Origin: Listeria cossartiae subsp. cayugensis
GTDB taxonomy: Bacteria; Bacillota; Bacilli; Lactobacillales; Listeriaceae
NCBI RefSeq assembly: GCF_014229095.1
Contig: NZ_JAARZC010000004.1
Span: forward strand, 1-64,000
Length of the DNA stretch: 64,000 nt
Reading direction: 5' to 3'
Shown here: positions 8,157 to 17,370 of the stretch, piece by piece
Numbering within the stretch: position 1 is the stretch's first letter
How the letters are laid out: each line of letters opens with the position of its first letter
Made by a program: the position numbers and the translations under genes
The notes under the pieces: model-generated
Database searches by the model: none
The model's input: only the letters and a program-made list of their open reading frames with translations
What the model was told of the DNA's origin: nothing

Positions 8157-8942
8157 ATGGATATTGTATCGCGCCAAAAAATCCGCCGTTTTGAAGCTGG
8201 CATTTTCCAAGAAATCGAATCAAGCGTGGCGACCGAGTATCCGCTAACTATCTACGTCAACGACCAAGAACTCGTGACCATCGTTTGCACGCCAGAATAT
8301 CTGGGAGATTTAGTTGTAGGCTTTCTGACCTCGGAAGGCATCATTCGCGGTCCGGAAGACATCGAATCCGTGGATATCATCGAAGCAACTGGACACGCCA
8401 AGGTTAGCGCCAATTTTGTCAATAAATTCAACGCCAAGTATCGCGGTAAGCGTTACATCACCTCATGTTGCGGCAAATCGCGCGAGAATTTCTATTTTCA
8501 ATCAGATGCCTCACTCGTCAACGTAAAGCAAAACTCGAGTTTAAAACTGACAACCAACCAGATTTTCCAATTAATGGACAAATTCGAACAAAATTCCGCA
8601 ACATTTCATCAAACTGGCGGCGTTCATAATGCGGCGCTTTGCAGTTCAGCGGAAATTATTTATAGCCGAATGGACATCGGGCGGCATAACGCACTTGATA
8701 AAATATACGGTCGCGCCTTGCAAGATGGGACAGCGACCGAAGATAAAGCAATTATTTTTAGCGGGCGAATCTCGTCGGAAATCCTCGTTAAAACAGCCAA
8801 ATTAGGTTGCGGAATTATTTTATCCCGTTCCGCCCCAACCGAACTAGCGATTAATATGGCCGAAGAACTCAACATCACAACAGTTGGCTTCATTCGCGGC
8901 GATCGATTAAACGTCTATTCCGGATTTGAACGAATCACGTAA
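8157..8942 (+). CDS. fdhD: FdhD, sulfur carrier for formate dehydrogenase
   Basis: A 261-residue FdhD-family protein. FdhD takes sulfur from a cysteine desulfurase and transfers it to the molybdenum cofactor of formate dehydrogenase, without which the enzyme is inactive. The diagnostic motif SCCGKS (paired cysteines that carry the sulfur) is at about residue 102, and the RHNALDK and SGRISSE stretches of the family follow. The start is ATG 8157 after GAGGAGAGG; the frame extends upstream to 8118 without a better site. Placement after fdhA and DUF1641 makes a three-gene unit for making active formate dehydrogenase. The codon and base composition is more C-rich than in fdhA. Confidence 0.93.
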   Translation: MDIVSRQKIRRFEAGIFQEIESSVATEYPLTIYVNDQELVTIVCTPEYLGDLVVGFLTSEGIIRGPEDIESVDIIEATGHAKVSANFVNKFNAKYRGKRYITSCCGKSRENFYFQSDASLVNVKQNSSLKLTTNQIFQLMDKFEQNSATFHQTGGVHNAALCSSAEIIYSRMDIGRHNALDKIYGRALQDGTATEDKAIIFSGRISSEILVKTAKLGCGIILSRSAPTELAINMAEELNITTVGFIRGDRLNVYSGFERIT

Positions 8943-8988
8943 CTTTGATATGATGCAGTAAAATAGGATAAGTAAGGTGAGTAGAAAG

Positions 8989-9666
8989 ATGAAACAAATT
9001 TTAGTAGTAGATGATGATCGACACATATTGAAACTCGTGGGACACTATCTCCGCGCAGAAGGATTTCGCGTCCTAGAGGCAAATGATGGCGTGGAAGCCG
9101 AGCAAATAGTCGAAACCGAGCAAGTTCATTTGGCGGTGATTGATGTGATGATGCCGAATATGGACGGCTTCGAGCTTTGCCAAAAAATGCGCGCAAGCTA
9201 TCCGGATATCCCGGTAATTATGCTAACTGCCAAGGACGCACTGGCAGATAAATCGCGCGGTTTTGAAGTGGGAACTGATGATTATGTCACCAAACCCTTC
9301 GAACCACAAGAGCTAGTTTTCCGAATTCGCGCCTTGCTCAGACGTTCCAACCAAGCAAGTGAAGTGAAAATCCATATCGGAAACATTACCATCGACCAAA
9401 AAAGCTATGGCATAAAAATCGGCAACCAAGAACGGATGATTCCCGTGAAAGAATTTGAGCTATTATATCAACTAGCGAGCTACCCCGGACGCATTTTCAC
9501 TCGTGAAGAATTAATTGAACGGATTTGGCAACGCGACTATGACGGCAGTGACCGGACAGTGGATGTACATATTAAACGTTTGCGCGATCATTTTGACGAG
9601 GCAAAGGACGGGATTCGGATTGTTACCGTGCGAGGCGTTGGTTATAAATTGGAGGAGACAACATGA
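8989..9666 (+). CDS. OmpR-family response regulator
   Basis: A 225-residue response regulator. The receiver domain spans about 1-115, with the acidic pocket DDD at 8-10, the phosphoacceptor D52 (VIDVMMPNMDG) and the switch Lys in VTKPF. The winged-helix DNA-binding domain covers about 130-224 (SDRTVDVHIKRLR and GVGYKL). The start is ATG 8989 with AAGGTGAG eight bases upstream; GTG 8977 is in frame but overlaps that site. The last four bases overlap the histidine kinase start (ATGA), so the pair is translationally coupled. The ABC transporter genes just downstream are the probable targets, and a palindrome lies in their promoter region. Confidence 0.93.
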   Translation: MKQILVVDDDRHILKLVGHYLRAEGFRVLEANDGVEAEQIVETEQVHLAVIDVMMPNMDGFELCQKMRASYPDIPVIMLTAKDALADKSRGFEVGTDDYVTKPFEPQELVFRIRALLRRSNQASEVKIHIGNITIDQKSYGIKIGNQERMIPVKEFELLYQLASYPGRIFTREELIERIWQRDYDGSDRTVDVHIKRLRDHFDEAKDGIRIVTVRGVGYKLEETT

Positions 9667-11036
9667 AATCGCTATACAGTCGAATCGTTATCACGATGCT
9701 CGTCGTCATTCTTTCCAGCAGCCTGCTCGGATTTTTCTTTGCCAACATTTATTACCAAATACAATTAAAGCCCTTCAATGACGAAAAAACTACTAAAATA
9801 GCGAAAGAAGTCCAACAATTTTATCAATCCAATGCAACGATTTCTCTGGACGAATATTTGGATAATGTGGGAGAACTCGGATACGAACTATACCTCACCG
9901 ACGGAGCAGCAAACGCAACTTATTTCGGCGGAGAATTTCGTAAAAAAGATTTACCCGACAAAACCATCCAACAAGTGCTGAACGGCGAAACTTACCACGG
10001 CATCGACACGTTCAATACCGGCATTTTTATTACGGGATTTTTTGATAATGATATCCGCAATACTATTGGTGTTCCGGTCGAAACAGACGGCAAACAACTG
10101 GCACTTTTCATACGGCAAGACCCAGAACAGCAATTTGGTGAACTCCGCATCTTTTTCGCAATGATCTTGATTTTCACATCCATCATCAGTATTCTGTTTG
10201 TCCTCATTAGTGGCAGATATATTGTTCAACCAGTCGTGAAACTGACTAATGCAACTCGGAAAATTCGTAAAGGCAATTACGATGTAGCGCTCGAAGTTCG
10301 TCGTAAAGATGAGATTGGTCAGCTGGCAGCCTCATTTGCGAAAATGGCAAGTGAACTCGAAAAATCAGAAGCCGCCCGCCAAGAATTTGTCGCCAACGTC
10401 TCTCATGAACTGCAATCACCGCTAACATCAATGCAAGGTTTTGCAAGACTCCTAGGCTCAGGAACGCTAACAGAAAAAGAACAAGCAGAGTATTTGACCG
10501 TGTTATCCGAAGAAACAACACGTTTATCCTCCCTGACGAAACAATTGCTCACGCTAGCCTCACTCGACCAAGAATCGGAATTACGAAAAAAAGAACCAGT
10601 CCGCTTAGCCGAACAATGGCGCCAATTAATTCAAATGACCGAATGGAGTTGGCGGGAAAAAGAACTAACAATAAACCTAGACTTAGCAGATGTAAACTAC
10701 ACTGGTGATGCCGAACTACTCTATCAAGTATGGTCCAATTTATTAACCAACGCGATTAAATTTACACCACCTGGCGGGAATATCCAAATTCGGCTTCACG
10801 AAGATACAACGAACATTCTTGTAGAAGTGCAAGACAGCGGAATAGGTATTAGCAAACCAGAACTTGCGAAGATTTTTGACCGTTTTTACAAAGCGAACCA
10901 AAGCCGCACTCGTGAAGAAGGTTCCAGTGGTTTAGGTTTATCAATTTGCCAAAAAATCATCACATTACACCACGGCGAAATCTCAGTTGAGAGTAATCAT
11001 GGCACAACTTTCATCGTCAAACTACCAAAAAACTAA
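9663..11036 (+). CDS. Sensor histidine kinase
   Basis: A 457-residue membrane sensor kinase. Transmembrane helix 1 is at about 8-29. An extracellular sensor domain of about 130 residues follows, then helix 2 at about 161-183 and HAMP at about 184-236. The dimerisation/phosphoacceptor segment has the catalytic H248 (VSHELQSPLTS). The ATPase domain has the N box NLLTNAIKF, G1 DSGIGI, F box FDRFYK and G2 GSSGLGL. It phosphorylates the response regulator encoded just before it, which overlaps it by four bases. The stimulus is unknown. The MacB-like exporter behind it suggests sensing of envelope stress or an antimicrobial. Confidence 0.93.
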   Translation: MKSLYSRIVITMLVVILSSSLLGFFFANIYYQIQLKPFNDEKTTKIAKEVQQFYQSNATISLDEYLDNVGELGYELYLTDGAANATYFGGEFRKKDLPDKTIQQVLNGETYHGIDTFNTGIFITGFFDNDIRNTIGVPVETDGKQLALFIRQDPEQQFGELRIFFAMILIFTSIISILFVLISGRYIVQPVVKLTNATRKIRKGNYDVALEVRRKDEIGQLAASFAKMASELEKSEAARQEFVANVSHELQSPLTSMQGFARLLGSGTLTEKEQAEYLTVLSEETTRLSSLTKQLLTLASLDQESELRKKEPVRLAEQWRQLIQMTEWSWREKELTINLDLADVNYTGDAELLYQVWSNLLTNAIKFTPPGGNIQIRLHEDTTNILVEVQDSGIGISKPELAKIFDRFYKANQSRTREEGSSGLGLSICQKIITLHHGEISVESNHGTTFIVKLPKN

Positions 11037-11037
11037 A

Positions 11038-11070
11038 TTTGTAAAATCCGATTCACATTCCGTTTACAAA
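11038..11070 (+). promoter_or_regulatory. Palindrome in the ABC transporter promoter region
   Basis: TTTGTAAA (11038-11045) and TTTACAAA (11063-11070) form a perfect 8-bp inverted repeat with a 17-bp spacer, starting just after the kinase stop. The arm centres are about 25 bp apart. It may be the binding site of the upstream response regulator; no clear -35/-10 pair at ideal spacing was found. Confidence 0.45.
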
Positions 11071-11114
11071 ACTTCTTTAAACTAAGTGTAAGATCTTAGA
11101 AGGAGTTGAACGGA

Positions 11115-12203
11115 ATGTTTTTGGCATTAAGAGAATTAAAACACGCAAAATTACGCTATATTTTAATCGGATTAATTATGGTACTAATCGCATGGCTCGT
11201 TTTGTTTGTAACAGGTCTGGCAAATGGACTGGCAAACGACAACGGAGCAGCGATTTCATCAAACAAAGCGACTTATTATGTACTGCAGAAAGACTCAGAT
11301 AATCGGCTAACGAGATCCAATTTAACCGCTGCAGAAACAGAAAAAGTAGCGAAACAACTGAAAAAATCAGAAAGCACCAACCTAGGCGTGCAAATGGGGA
11401 CAATTACCCCACCAAATAAAGACAAAAAAACAGACATTACCTATTTTGGCATAGATAAAACGGGCTTCATGAAACCGACCATCTCAGAAGGGACAGCGCC
11501 ACAACAAACAAAAGAAGTAGTCGCTGATATTTCTTTGAAAGAGTCTGGCTATAAATTAGGAAGCAAGCTGAAAGACAGCGCAACCGGAGAAACATTCACG
11601 ATTACTGCTTTTACAAAAAATAATACATTCAGCCATTCACCAGTTATTTTCGTTGGTTGGAATGCGTGGAAACTAGTTCACCAAACAAACCAGGCCACAG
11701 AAGGCGAATATAACGCGGTCGCACTAAATGTATCGCAAAGCACCGCCGAAAACTTATCACTTGGCTCGCTGGAACTTTCATCCAGTAAAGAAGTGCTGCA
11801 AGGTATTCCCGGCTATTCAGAAGAACAAGGCTCCTTACTTATGATGATTGCCTTTTTATTTGTAATCGCCGCATTTGTTTTAGCTGCATTTTTCTACGTT
11901 ATTACGATTCAAAAAATCAACCAATTTGGCATTTTAAAAGCAGTGGGCGCACGAACAGCCTATTTAGCGCGAAGCATCGTCACCCAAGTTGTTTTCCTAT
12001 CCGTCGTAAGCTTACTCATTGGTAATGGCTTAACATTTGGTCTTGCGGCAATTTTACCAGCGAGCATGCCATTCACACTTAGCCCAATACTCGCAGTCGG
12101 CTGCTCCGCCTTATTCCTTGTTGTAGCAGTCATCGGATCAATGTTATCACTCTACCGTGTAGCCAAAGTGGACGCGCTAGAAGCAATTGGGAGGGCAAAC
12201 TAA
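11115..12203 (+). CDS. ABC transporter permease (FtsX/MacB type)
   Basis: A 362-residue membrane protein with the MacB-like layout: one N-terminal helix (about 15-37), a large extracytoplasmic domain (about 38-240), then three helices at the C-terminus in an FtsX domain (KINQFGILKAVGARTAYLAR is the coupling stretch). Such permeases export peptides, lipids or drugs, or transmit mechanical force, using the partner ATPase. The start is ATG 11115 after AAGGAG. It overlaps the ATPase gene by one base (TAATG). The two-component genes immediately upstream are probably its regulators. The substrate is unknown. Confidence 0.88.
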   Translation: MFLALRELKHAKLRYILIGLIMVLIAWLVLFVTGLANGLANDNGAAISSNKATYYVLQKDSDNRLTRSNLTAAETEKVAKQLKKSESTNLGVQMGTITPPNKDKKTDITYFGIDKTGFMKPTISEGTAPQQTKEVVADISLKESGYKLGSKLKDSATGETFTITAFTKNNTFSHSPVIFVGWNAWKLVHQTNQATEGEYNAVALNVSQSTAENLSLGSLELSSSKEVLQGIPGYSEEQGSLLMMIAFLFVIAAFVLAAFFYVITIQKINQFGILKAVGARTAYLARSIVTQVVFLSVVSLLIGNGLTFGLAAILPASMPFTLSPILAVGCSALFLVVAVIGSMLSLYRVAKVDALEAIGRAN

Positions 12204-12871
12204 TGACATTAATGATGAAAAATATATCTAAAAATTATCAAGATGGCGAGCAAGTCATCGAAGTATTGAAAAACGTATCTTTAGAAGTGGCACAAGGTGA
12301 ATTCGTTGCTATCGTCGGCCCATCCGGCGCAGGGAAAAGTACTTTTTTATCCATCGCAGGTGCTTTATTATCCCCGACAGAAGGCGAAATTGCGATTGGC
12401 GGAAAAACGCTAAACAACCTTACAAGCAAAGACCTAACAAAAGTCCGGCTCGATAAAATTGGCTTTATTTTCCAAGGTGCCAACTTAATCCCGTATTTAA
12501 ACGTCCGCGATCAATTACTCGTGATTGCAGAACTATCCGGCGAAAAAGGGCGAGTTGCGAAAGACAAAGCAGATAAATTACTTCAAGAATTAGGCTTAAG
12601 CGCCCGCCAAAACAATTATCCAGAAAGTTTATCAGGAGGCGAAAAACAACGCGTTGCCATTGCTAGAGCATTGATGAATGACCCTGACATTATTTTAGCA
12701 GACGAACCAACCGCAAGCCTTGACGCAAACCGAGGCCATAAAGTAGTCCAAATGATTGCAGACGAAGTAAAACGCAAAAACAAAGCAGCTATTATGGTTA
12801 CGCACGATGAACGAGTTTTAGACTTAGTTGACCGCGTGATTCGGATTGAGGATGGCTATTTGAAGGATTAA
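12203..12871 (+). CDS. ABC transporter ATP-binding protein (MacB/LolD type)
   Basis: A 222-residue ATPase subunit that powers the permease encoded just before it. It has Walker A GPSGAGKST (about 40-48), a Q-loop FQGANLIPYLNV, the ABC signature LSGGEKQR, Walker B IILADEPTASLD and the switch His in VTHDE. All catalytic motifs are intact. It is a single nucleotide-binding domain that must work as a homodimer with two permeases. It is the last gene of the unit; a strong terminator follows directly. Confidence 0.93.
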   Translation: MTLMMKNISKNYQDGEQVIEVLKNVSLEVAQGEFVAIVGPSGAGKSTFLSIAGALLSPTEGEIAIGGKTLNNLTSKDLTKVRLDKIGFIFQGANLIPYLNVRDQLLVIAELSGEKGRVAKDKADKLLQELGLSARQNNYPESLSGGEKQRVAIARALMNDPDIILADEPTASLDANRGHKVVQMIADEVKRKNKAAIMVTHDERVLDLVDRVIRIEDGYLKD

Positions 12872-12911
12872 AAAAAGTTTGGCCCCGCGCACGAGGGCCA
12901 AACTTTTTTAT
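12872..12911 (+). terminator. Strong terminator after the ABC transporter
   Basis: A 12-bp stem, AAAGTTTGGCCC (12874-12885) with GGGCCAAACTTT (12895-12906), followed by T residues. Confidence 0.93.
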
Positions 12912-13208
12912 TGTTTTTTAAGCGGCGAAGAAGAAATAATCAGCTATTTTTCAAACAAAGTAATAAAATAGTACGCAAAAATATGCCGTATTAAGCCATT
13001 TTCCACAAAATAGCTTATTTTGTCATAAAATAGACACAAAAAACCTCTATTTAAGTCTAATCTTATCACTCGCGAATAGGTGCTTTAAGGATATAATCTT
13101 ATTTGTGATTAAATGAGGGACATCTTTTACATAAATGGTAGGTGTTTTTTTATTTTAAGCGATTAATGCACATAAAATATAATTTTTTATACATCTAGGA
13201 GGAAAATC
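12912..13208 (+). promoter_or_regulatory. Promoter and leader of the first surface-protein gene
   Basis: A 300-bp gap without a gene. TATAAT at 13092-13097 lacks a recognisable -35 box. GTCTA lies 37 bp before the -10, and AGACACAA at 13032-13039. In the leader, ACATC..TTAC can fold with GTA-GGTGT (about 13121-13144) before a run of T residues, a weak terminator-like element. AGGAGG at 13197-13202 sets the GTG start. The second surface gene has a similar arrangement. Confidence 0.5.
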
Positions 13209-14408
13209 GTGAAAAGAAAAATAAGTTTAATTATTGTAGCAGGGGTCATTCTTTTTCAAGCTTTAAATGTATCTCCCTTGAATATATGGGCTGTTGAAGG
13301 TGAGGAAAGTACGGGGAATGAAGAAACAGTTAGCAATATGCAAAATGTGATTATGCATTCTAATGGGCGAGTTACAGTCTATCCCCGTGAAGTAGGTTCT
13401 TCAATTCCTGTACCAGCAAGACCAGACAAAGAAGGGCACACTTTTGTCGGGTGGTTTGAAGAGCCAACTGGTGGAAACCCGTGGAATTTTGACACTCCAA
13501 TGCCAGCAACCGAAGTGAATCTATACGCTCAATTTAGAATTAATAGCTACATAGCTACATTAATCTCAGAAGAAAGAACAGCCACGCAAAATGTGGTCTA
13601 CCAAGAAACTGTAAATGAGCCAACGAAGCCAAAGAAAGAAGGCTATACGTTTACAGGTTGGTATGACGCAGAAACAGGCGGCCAAAAATGGGATTTCGCA
13701 ACAGATAAAATGCCTGGAAAGAATATGACTTTATATGCCCAGTTTAGAGCTAATGCTTTCCCTGTCAACTTTACAACAGAAGGCACAGCTACTACGCAAA
13801 TAGTGGATTACCCAGGTGTCATTAAAGAACCAACTGCTCCAACCAAAGTAGGCTATAAGTTTATGGGTTGGTATGATGCAGAAACAGGTGGAAATAAATG
13901 GGATTTCCAAAGCCCAATGCAAGCAAACGAAGTAACCTTATATGCTCAGTTTAGCCTTGCTAGCTATACTGCTACATTAAACGTAGAAGATACAACTACT
14001 ACGCAAACAGCTAATTACGAAGGTCTATTAGAAGAACCAGCTGCACCAACCAAAGATGGCTACACCTTTACAGGTTGGTATGACGCAAAAACAGGTGGCC
14101 AAAAATGGGACTTCCAAACAAATAAAATGCCAGCAAAAGATGTAACATTATATGCTCAATTCAGTAAAAATGCAGAGAATAATGTTGGAAATCCAGCACA
14201 ACCAGCACAGCCGATTCAACCAATTGCTGGCGCGGCGGCTGCTCCAGCAAATACAACAGCAGATCCTAAAGCAGATCCTGCAAAAGCAAACCAACTAAGT
14301 AAAAAGCTACCATTAACAGGTAACCAAGAAAACGTCTTATATTTATTAAGCGGATTGTTACTTATTGGAGGAGCATTACTAATTTTCAAGAAGAATACTG
14401 CTAAATAA
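13209..14408 (+). CDS. LPXTG surface protein with four Listeria-Bacteroides repeats
   Basis: A 399-residue secreted protein attached to peptidoglycan by sortase A. A signal peptide covers about residues 1-30. Four Flg_new (Listeria-Bacteroides) repeats follow at about 46-110, 115-180, 185-249 and 253-319, each with a GWY/GWF core and ending in LYAQF. A Pro/Ala-rich wall spacer (about 325-362) leads to LPLTG at 367-371, a hydrophobic helix and a KK-containing tail. These repeats are small beta-grasp folds found in internalins, where they act as stalks or dimer interfaces. There is no leucine-rich domain, so it looks like a stalk without a head. The start is GTG 13209 with AGGAGG. It is a paralogue of the next gene by signal peptide, promoter and repeat. 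Confidence 0.92.
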   Translation: MKRKISLIIVAGVILFQALNVSPLNIWAVEGEESTGNEETVSNMQNVIMHSNGRVTVYPREVGSSIPVPARPDKEGHTFVGWFEEPTGGNPWNFDTPMPATEVNLYAQFRINSYIATLISEERTATQNVVYQETVNEPTKPKKEGYTFTGWYDAETGGQKWDFATDKMPGKNMTLYAQFRANAFPVNFTTEGTATTQIVDYPGVIKEPTAPTKVGYKFMGWYDAETGGNKWDFQSPMQANEVTLYAQFSLASYTATLNVEDTTTTQTANYEGLLEEPAAPTKDGYTFTGWYDAKTGGQKWDFQTNKMPAKDVTLYAQFSKNAENNVGNPAQPAQPIQPIAGAAAAPANTTADPKADPAKANQLSKKLPLTGNQENVLYLLSGLLLIGGALLIFKKNTAK

Positions 14409-14421
14409 TACGTAGAACATT

Positions 14422-14465
14422 AAAAGCTGAGTTTGGCCATTATGGACATGCTCGGCTTTTTGTTT
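14422..14465 (+). terminator. Terminator after the first surface-protein gene
   Basis: AAAAGCTGAG (14422-14431) pairs with CTCGGCTTTT (14451-14460) with one G-T pair, ending in T residues. Confidence 0.8.
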
Positions 14466-14793
14466 ATATTTTGATGCAATGTGCCAAGAGATATAAGACT
14501 ATTTTTCTTGTTTTGGTACTTAATGTATCAAGCGGGAATTTTTTTGAGAAAGCAGGAAAAGGTGATTTAAATACAATTATAGCTATACCACTTAGTTATA
14601 AACCTTTTGATAGTAAAGGGTTTCGACCTATACGAGAGGATTTCCCTTTTTATAAAGAACCGTAAATCATTTAAAACCTCAAAACTTTACATTCACAAAT
14701 AAGACACAATTAGAATGAATATAGTTTATTTAGGTCTATTTTTAGTATTTGCAAAAAAGGTTTTACAGATATAATACTAATGTGAGTTCATGT
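14466..14793 (+). promoter_or_regulatory. Promoter region of the internalin-like gene
   Basis: An AT-rich gap without a supported gene. TATAAT is at 14770-14775, with a poor -35 (TTTGCA 14748-14753, 16-bp spacer). GTCTA at 14734-14738 lies 36 bp before the -10, and AGACACAA at 14702-14709. Both elements also occur before the first surface gene. Confidence 0.55.
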
Positions 14794-14831
14794 GCGTACC
14801 TTCAATTGAATTTAATTAGGTACGCTTTTTT
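14794..14831 (+). terminator. Leader terminator (attenuator) of the internalin-like gene
   Basis: A perfect 7-bp stem, GCGTACC (14794-14800) with GGTACGC (14819-14825), followed by six T residues. It starts only about 20 nt after the -10 box and ends about 45 nt before the start codon, so most transcripts would stop unless something prevents folding. Confidence 0.75.
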
Positions 14832-14878
14832 ATGGAAACTTATATATTTAATTAGCAACTTTGATAAGGAGGACAATC

Positions 14879-17026
14879 GTGAAAAGAAAAGTAGGATTTA
14901 TTATTGCAGCAGGAATGATTCTTTTCCAATCATTTAATGCGTATCCTTTAGCAGCCTTGGCTTCGGAAAACGAAGAAAAGCCTAAAGAAGCAACACCCCA
15001 AAAAGTAGGTAATTTAAAAGCGACTCTACCACAAGGGAGCACGTACCAATCATTGTTCCCTGATGAAGCTTTAGCTCTAGCTGTTGTAAAAGCAGCAACT
15101 GGTTCTGAAAACACTTCATTAGTAGTAACGCAAGCAGACTTGAATAAAGTTACAACGTTAACAGCTGTATCTAAAGGTATTACTAATTTGGCAGGTATTG
15201 AGTATCTGACTCAATTAACTAGCCTAGACTTAAGGTTGAATCAAATTACTAATTTCACTTTAAAAGGTACAAACGTTTTACCGGAATTAACAAGCATTAA
15301 TTTAACTGGTAATGATTTAACGAAAATTGATATTCAAGATCAACCTAAACTAACTAAAGTTGCTACTGATACACAAGGTTCAGCAGAGTTAACAGAGGTA
15401 GTTTTAAAAAATCTTCCAGCGTTGAAACAAGCGGGAACTTTTGCTGATGGTGGATTAGATATTATTAATTTCGCCACAACGCCTACATTAACTAAAGTTA
15501 CTTTAGAGAACTTACCAGCGATGACGGATATAATCGAACTAAATGGCTGTGGAATCACAGAACTTAGCGTGAAAAATTTGGCAGAAGCTAAAAGTGTAAA
15601 CCTATTTGGTAACAAAGTGACTACGTTAGCAGGTCTGGAAAACTTACCAAACCTGACAAATATTTATGCTAGTAAAAATGAATTAACTGAATTAGAATCG
15701 TTGAAATCTTTCCCGAATATGACTGGTATTTCTGTAAATAACAACCATATCAGCGTATTGCCAGAGAACTTAACAACAAAAGCGCCTCTATTGGATGTTA
15801 TTAATGCAACAAATCAAACAGTTACATTGTCTGAAAAAGCAGGAGCAGGTAAAATAGTTTTTGACAACGAAATCAAAAACTTTGGACAATCTGCTACACC
15901 GAAGAACATTTCCAATCAAGGAGTTTACACTAACAACCAATTTAAGTGGAATGCAGAAAATCTTGAAGGTGTAACTACTGTAGATTTTGAGTTTGATGAT
16001 TATGTCACCAATCCAGCAATTCAAGGAACTTTCTCCGGTAAAGTAACTGTACCAGTGAAAATTGTTGATTTGCCAGTAATTACAGCAAATGCTGAAATGA
16101 GCTATGATAAAAATGCGAGTGTAACAGAAGCTCAATTTTTAGCAAGTGTTTCTGCAACTGCAACAGAAGGAGCAACAATCACTTCTGATTTCAGAACTGC
16201 AGTAGATTTCACAAAAGCTGGAAGTTATGAAGTAACATTAAATGCTAAAAATACTGCTGGCTATGAAGCTGAACCAGTGAAAGTAACAGTTCGTGTTGCT
16301 AAATCACCAGCTCCTGTAATTACAGCTAATGCAGAAATTAGTTACATGCAGTTTGCTAACATCACTGCTGCAAATTTCCTAAGTAGCATACAAGCTACAA
16401 CAAATGATAGTTCAGTAATTACAACTAATTTAGATACAGTTGTAGACTGGAATGTAGTAGGAGATTATGTAGTAACATTGAACTCTACAAATGGAGATGG
16501 CGTTGCCGCAACTCCGGTAACCGTAACTGTTCGCGTTACTCAAGCTCCAGCACCACAAATGGCTAACGTTACTTTTGATATTGATGATGTACAAACAACA
16601 GAAGCTATTGTAGTAGAAGGATTAATCACTGAACCAGCGGCACCAACAAAAGAAGGTTACACTTTCGAAGGTTGGTTTGATGCGAAAACAGGCGGAAACA
16701 AATGGAACTTCGCAACGAGCAAAATGCCTGCAGCAGGAGTAACTTTATACGCACAATTTAGCGAAGATGCAGCGGAAGATCCGAATGATGATGACGGTAA
16801 TGACGATGGTACAGATGTAAATGTTGTACCTGTTGTAACTGAAAACAATGGTGATCCAACTGATCCAACAGCATCAAATGACTGTAACGGTACTGATGAT
16901 GACAGCAATAAAACTACTGGTAAACAACCAGCAACAGGAGACAGCCAAAACATGCTGTTCTTACTAGCAGGACTATTACTTGTAGGTGTGTCATTCCGTA
17001 TCTTTAAAAAAGCTTATAGCAAATAA
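14879..17026 (+). CDS. Internalin-like leucine-rich-repeat surface protein with QPATG anchor
   Basis: A 715-residue secreted protein. A signal peptide covers about 1-28. A cap region and irregular leucine-rich repeats span about 85-320 ([40 protein letters not shown]). Two Ig-like modules starting [20 protein letters not shown] lie at about 400-473 and 479-553. One Flg_new repeat is at about 560-627, then an Asp-rich spacer. The C-terminus has the sorting-signal layout (hydrophobic helix and basic tail), but the motif at 683-687 is QPATG instead of LPXTG. The start is GTG 14879 with AAGGAGG; the frame reaches to 14861 without a binding site. Such proteins usually bind host or bacterial surface ligands. 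The target is unknown. Confidence 0.9.
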   Translation: MKRKVGFIIAAGMILFQSFNAYPLAALASENEEKPKEATPQKVGNLKATLPQGSTYQSLFPDEALALAVVKAATGSENTSLVVTQADLNKVTTLTAVSKGITNLAGIEYLTQLTSLDLRLNQITNFTLKGTNVLPELTSINLTGNDLTKIDIQDQPKLTKVATDTQGSAELTEVVLKNLPALKQAGTFADGGLDIINFATTPTLTKVTLENLPAMTDIIELNGCGITELSVKNLAEAKSVNLFGNKVTTLAGLENLPNLTNIYASKNELTELESLKSFPNMTGISVNNNHISVLPENLTTKAPLLDVINATNQTVTLSEKAGAGKIVFDNEIKNFGQSATPKNISNQGVYTNNQFKWNAENLEGVTTVDFEFDDYVTNPAIQGTFSGKVTVPVKIVDLPVITANAEMSYDKNASVTEAQFLASVSATATEGATITSDFRTAVDFTKAGSYEVTLNAKNTAGYEAEPVKVTVRVAKSPAPVITANAEISYMQFANITAANFLSSIQATTNDSSVITTNLDTVVDWNVVGDYVVTLNSTNGDGVAATPVTVTVRVTQAPAPQMANVTFDIDDVQTTEAIVVEGLITEPAAPTKEGYTFEGWFDAKTGGNKWNFATSKMPAAGVTLYAQFSEDAAEDPNDDDGNDDGTDVNVVPVVTENNGDPTDPTASNDCNGTDDDSNKTTGKQPATGDSQNMLFLLAGLLLVGVSFRIFKKAYSK

Positions 17027-17032
17027 TACAAT

Positions 17033-17073
17033 AAAAAAGATGGCCTCTATTTTATAGAAGCCATCTTTTTTTG
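17033..17073. terminator. Bidirectional terminator
   Basis: AAAAAAGATGGC-type stem (17033-17049) pairs with the GCCATCTTTTTTT side (to 17072). It separates the internalin-like gene from the convergent ABM-domain gene. Confidence 0.9.
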
Positions 17074-17076
17074 CAT

Positions 17077-17358
17077 TTAATTTTTTAGTAAAGCTACTTC
17101 AATTGGTATCGCTAAAAATCCAGGCACGTTCATTTTAAACCGTTTATAATGCGCTGTCGCATTATGTAGTTGAATAGCAGTTTCATCCGCCCACTTTTCT
17201 AAAAGATAGAAGGTGGATGGGTTACTCACCGAGCGAACCAATTCGTAGCCGTGATTTCCAGTTTCTTTTAGCGACCCTTGGACAACTAAGTCCACTTCTG
17301 TTAAAAATACTTCTATTAAATCGGGCTTTACTTGGATTTTCGCTTCAATGTGTAACAA
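17077..17358 (-). CDS. ABM-domain protein (YgiN-like putative monooxygenase)
   Basis: A 93-residue protein with one antibiotic-biosynthesis-monooxygenase ferredoxin-like domain. The family forms dimeric beta-barrels; members include quinol monooxygenases, haem-degrading IsdG-type enzymes and sugar-lactonising proteins, so the substrate cannot be assigned. The typical pattern is visible: an initial strand MLHIEAKIQVKP, then the family's YELVRS...FYLLEKWADE core and HNATAHYKRF. It lacks an obvious IsdG haem-binding signature. The start is TTG 17358 behind AGGAGG. It is 12 bp downstream of the hydrolase gene and almost certainly co-transcribed with it. Confidence 0.75.
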   Translation of the reverse strand: MLHIEAKIQVKPDLIEVFLTEVDLVVQGSLKETGNHGYELVRSVSNPSTFYLLEKWADETAIQLHNATAHYKRFKMNVPGFLAIPIEVALLKN

Positions 17359-17370
17359 CTGCCATTCCTC

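Noticed and set aside
14471..14665. A 64-codon open frame between the two surface-protein genes
   Set aside because: No ribosome binding site, and the frame overlaps AT-rich promoter sequence with no recognisable protein features.
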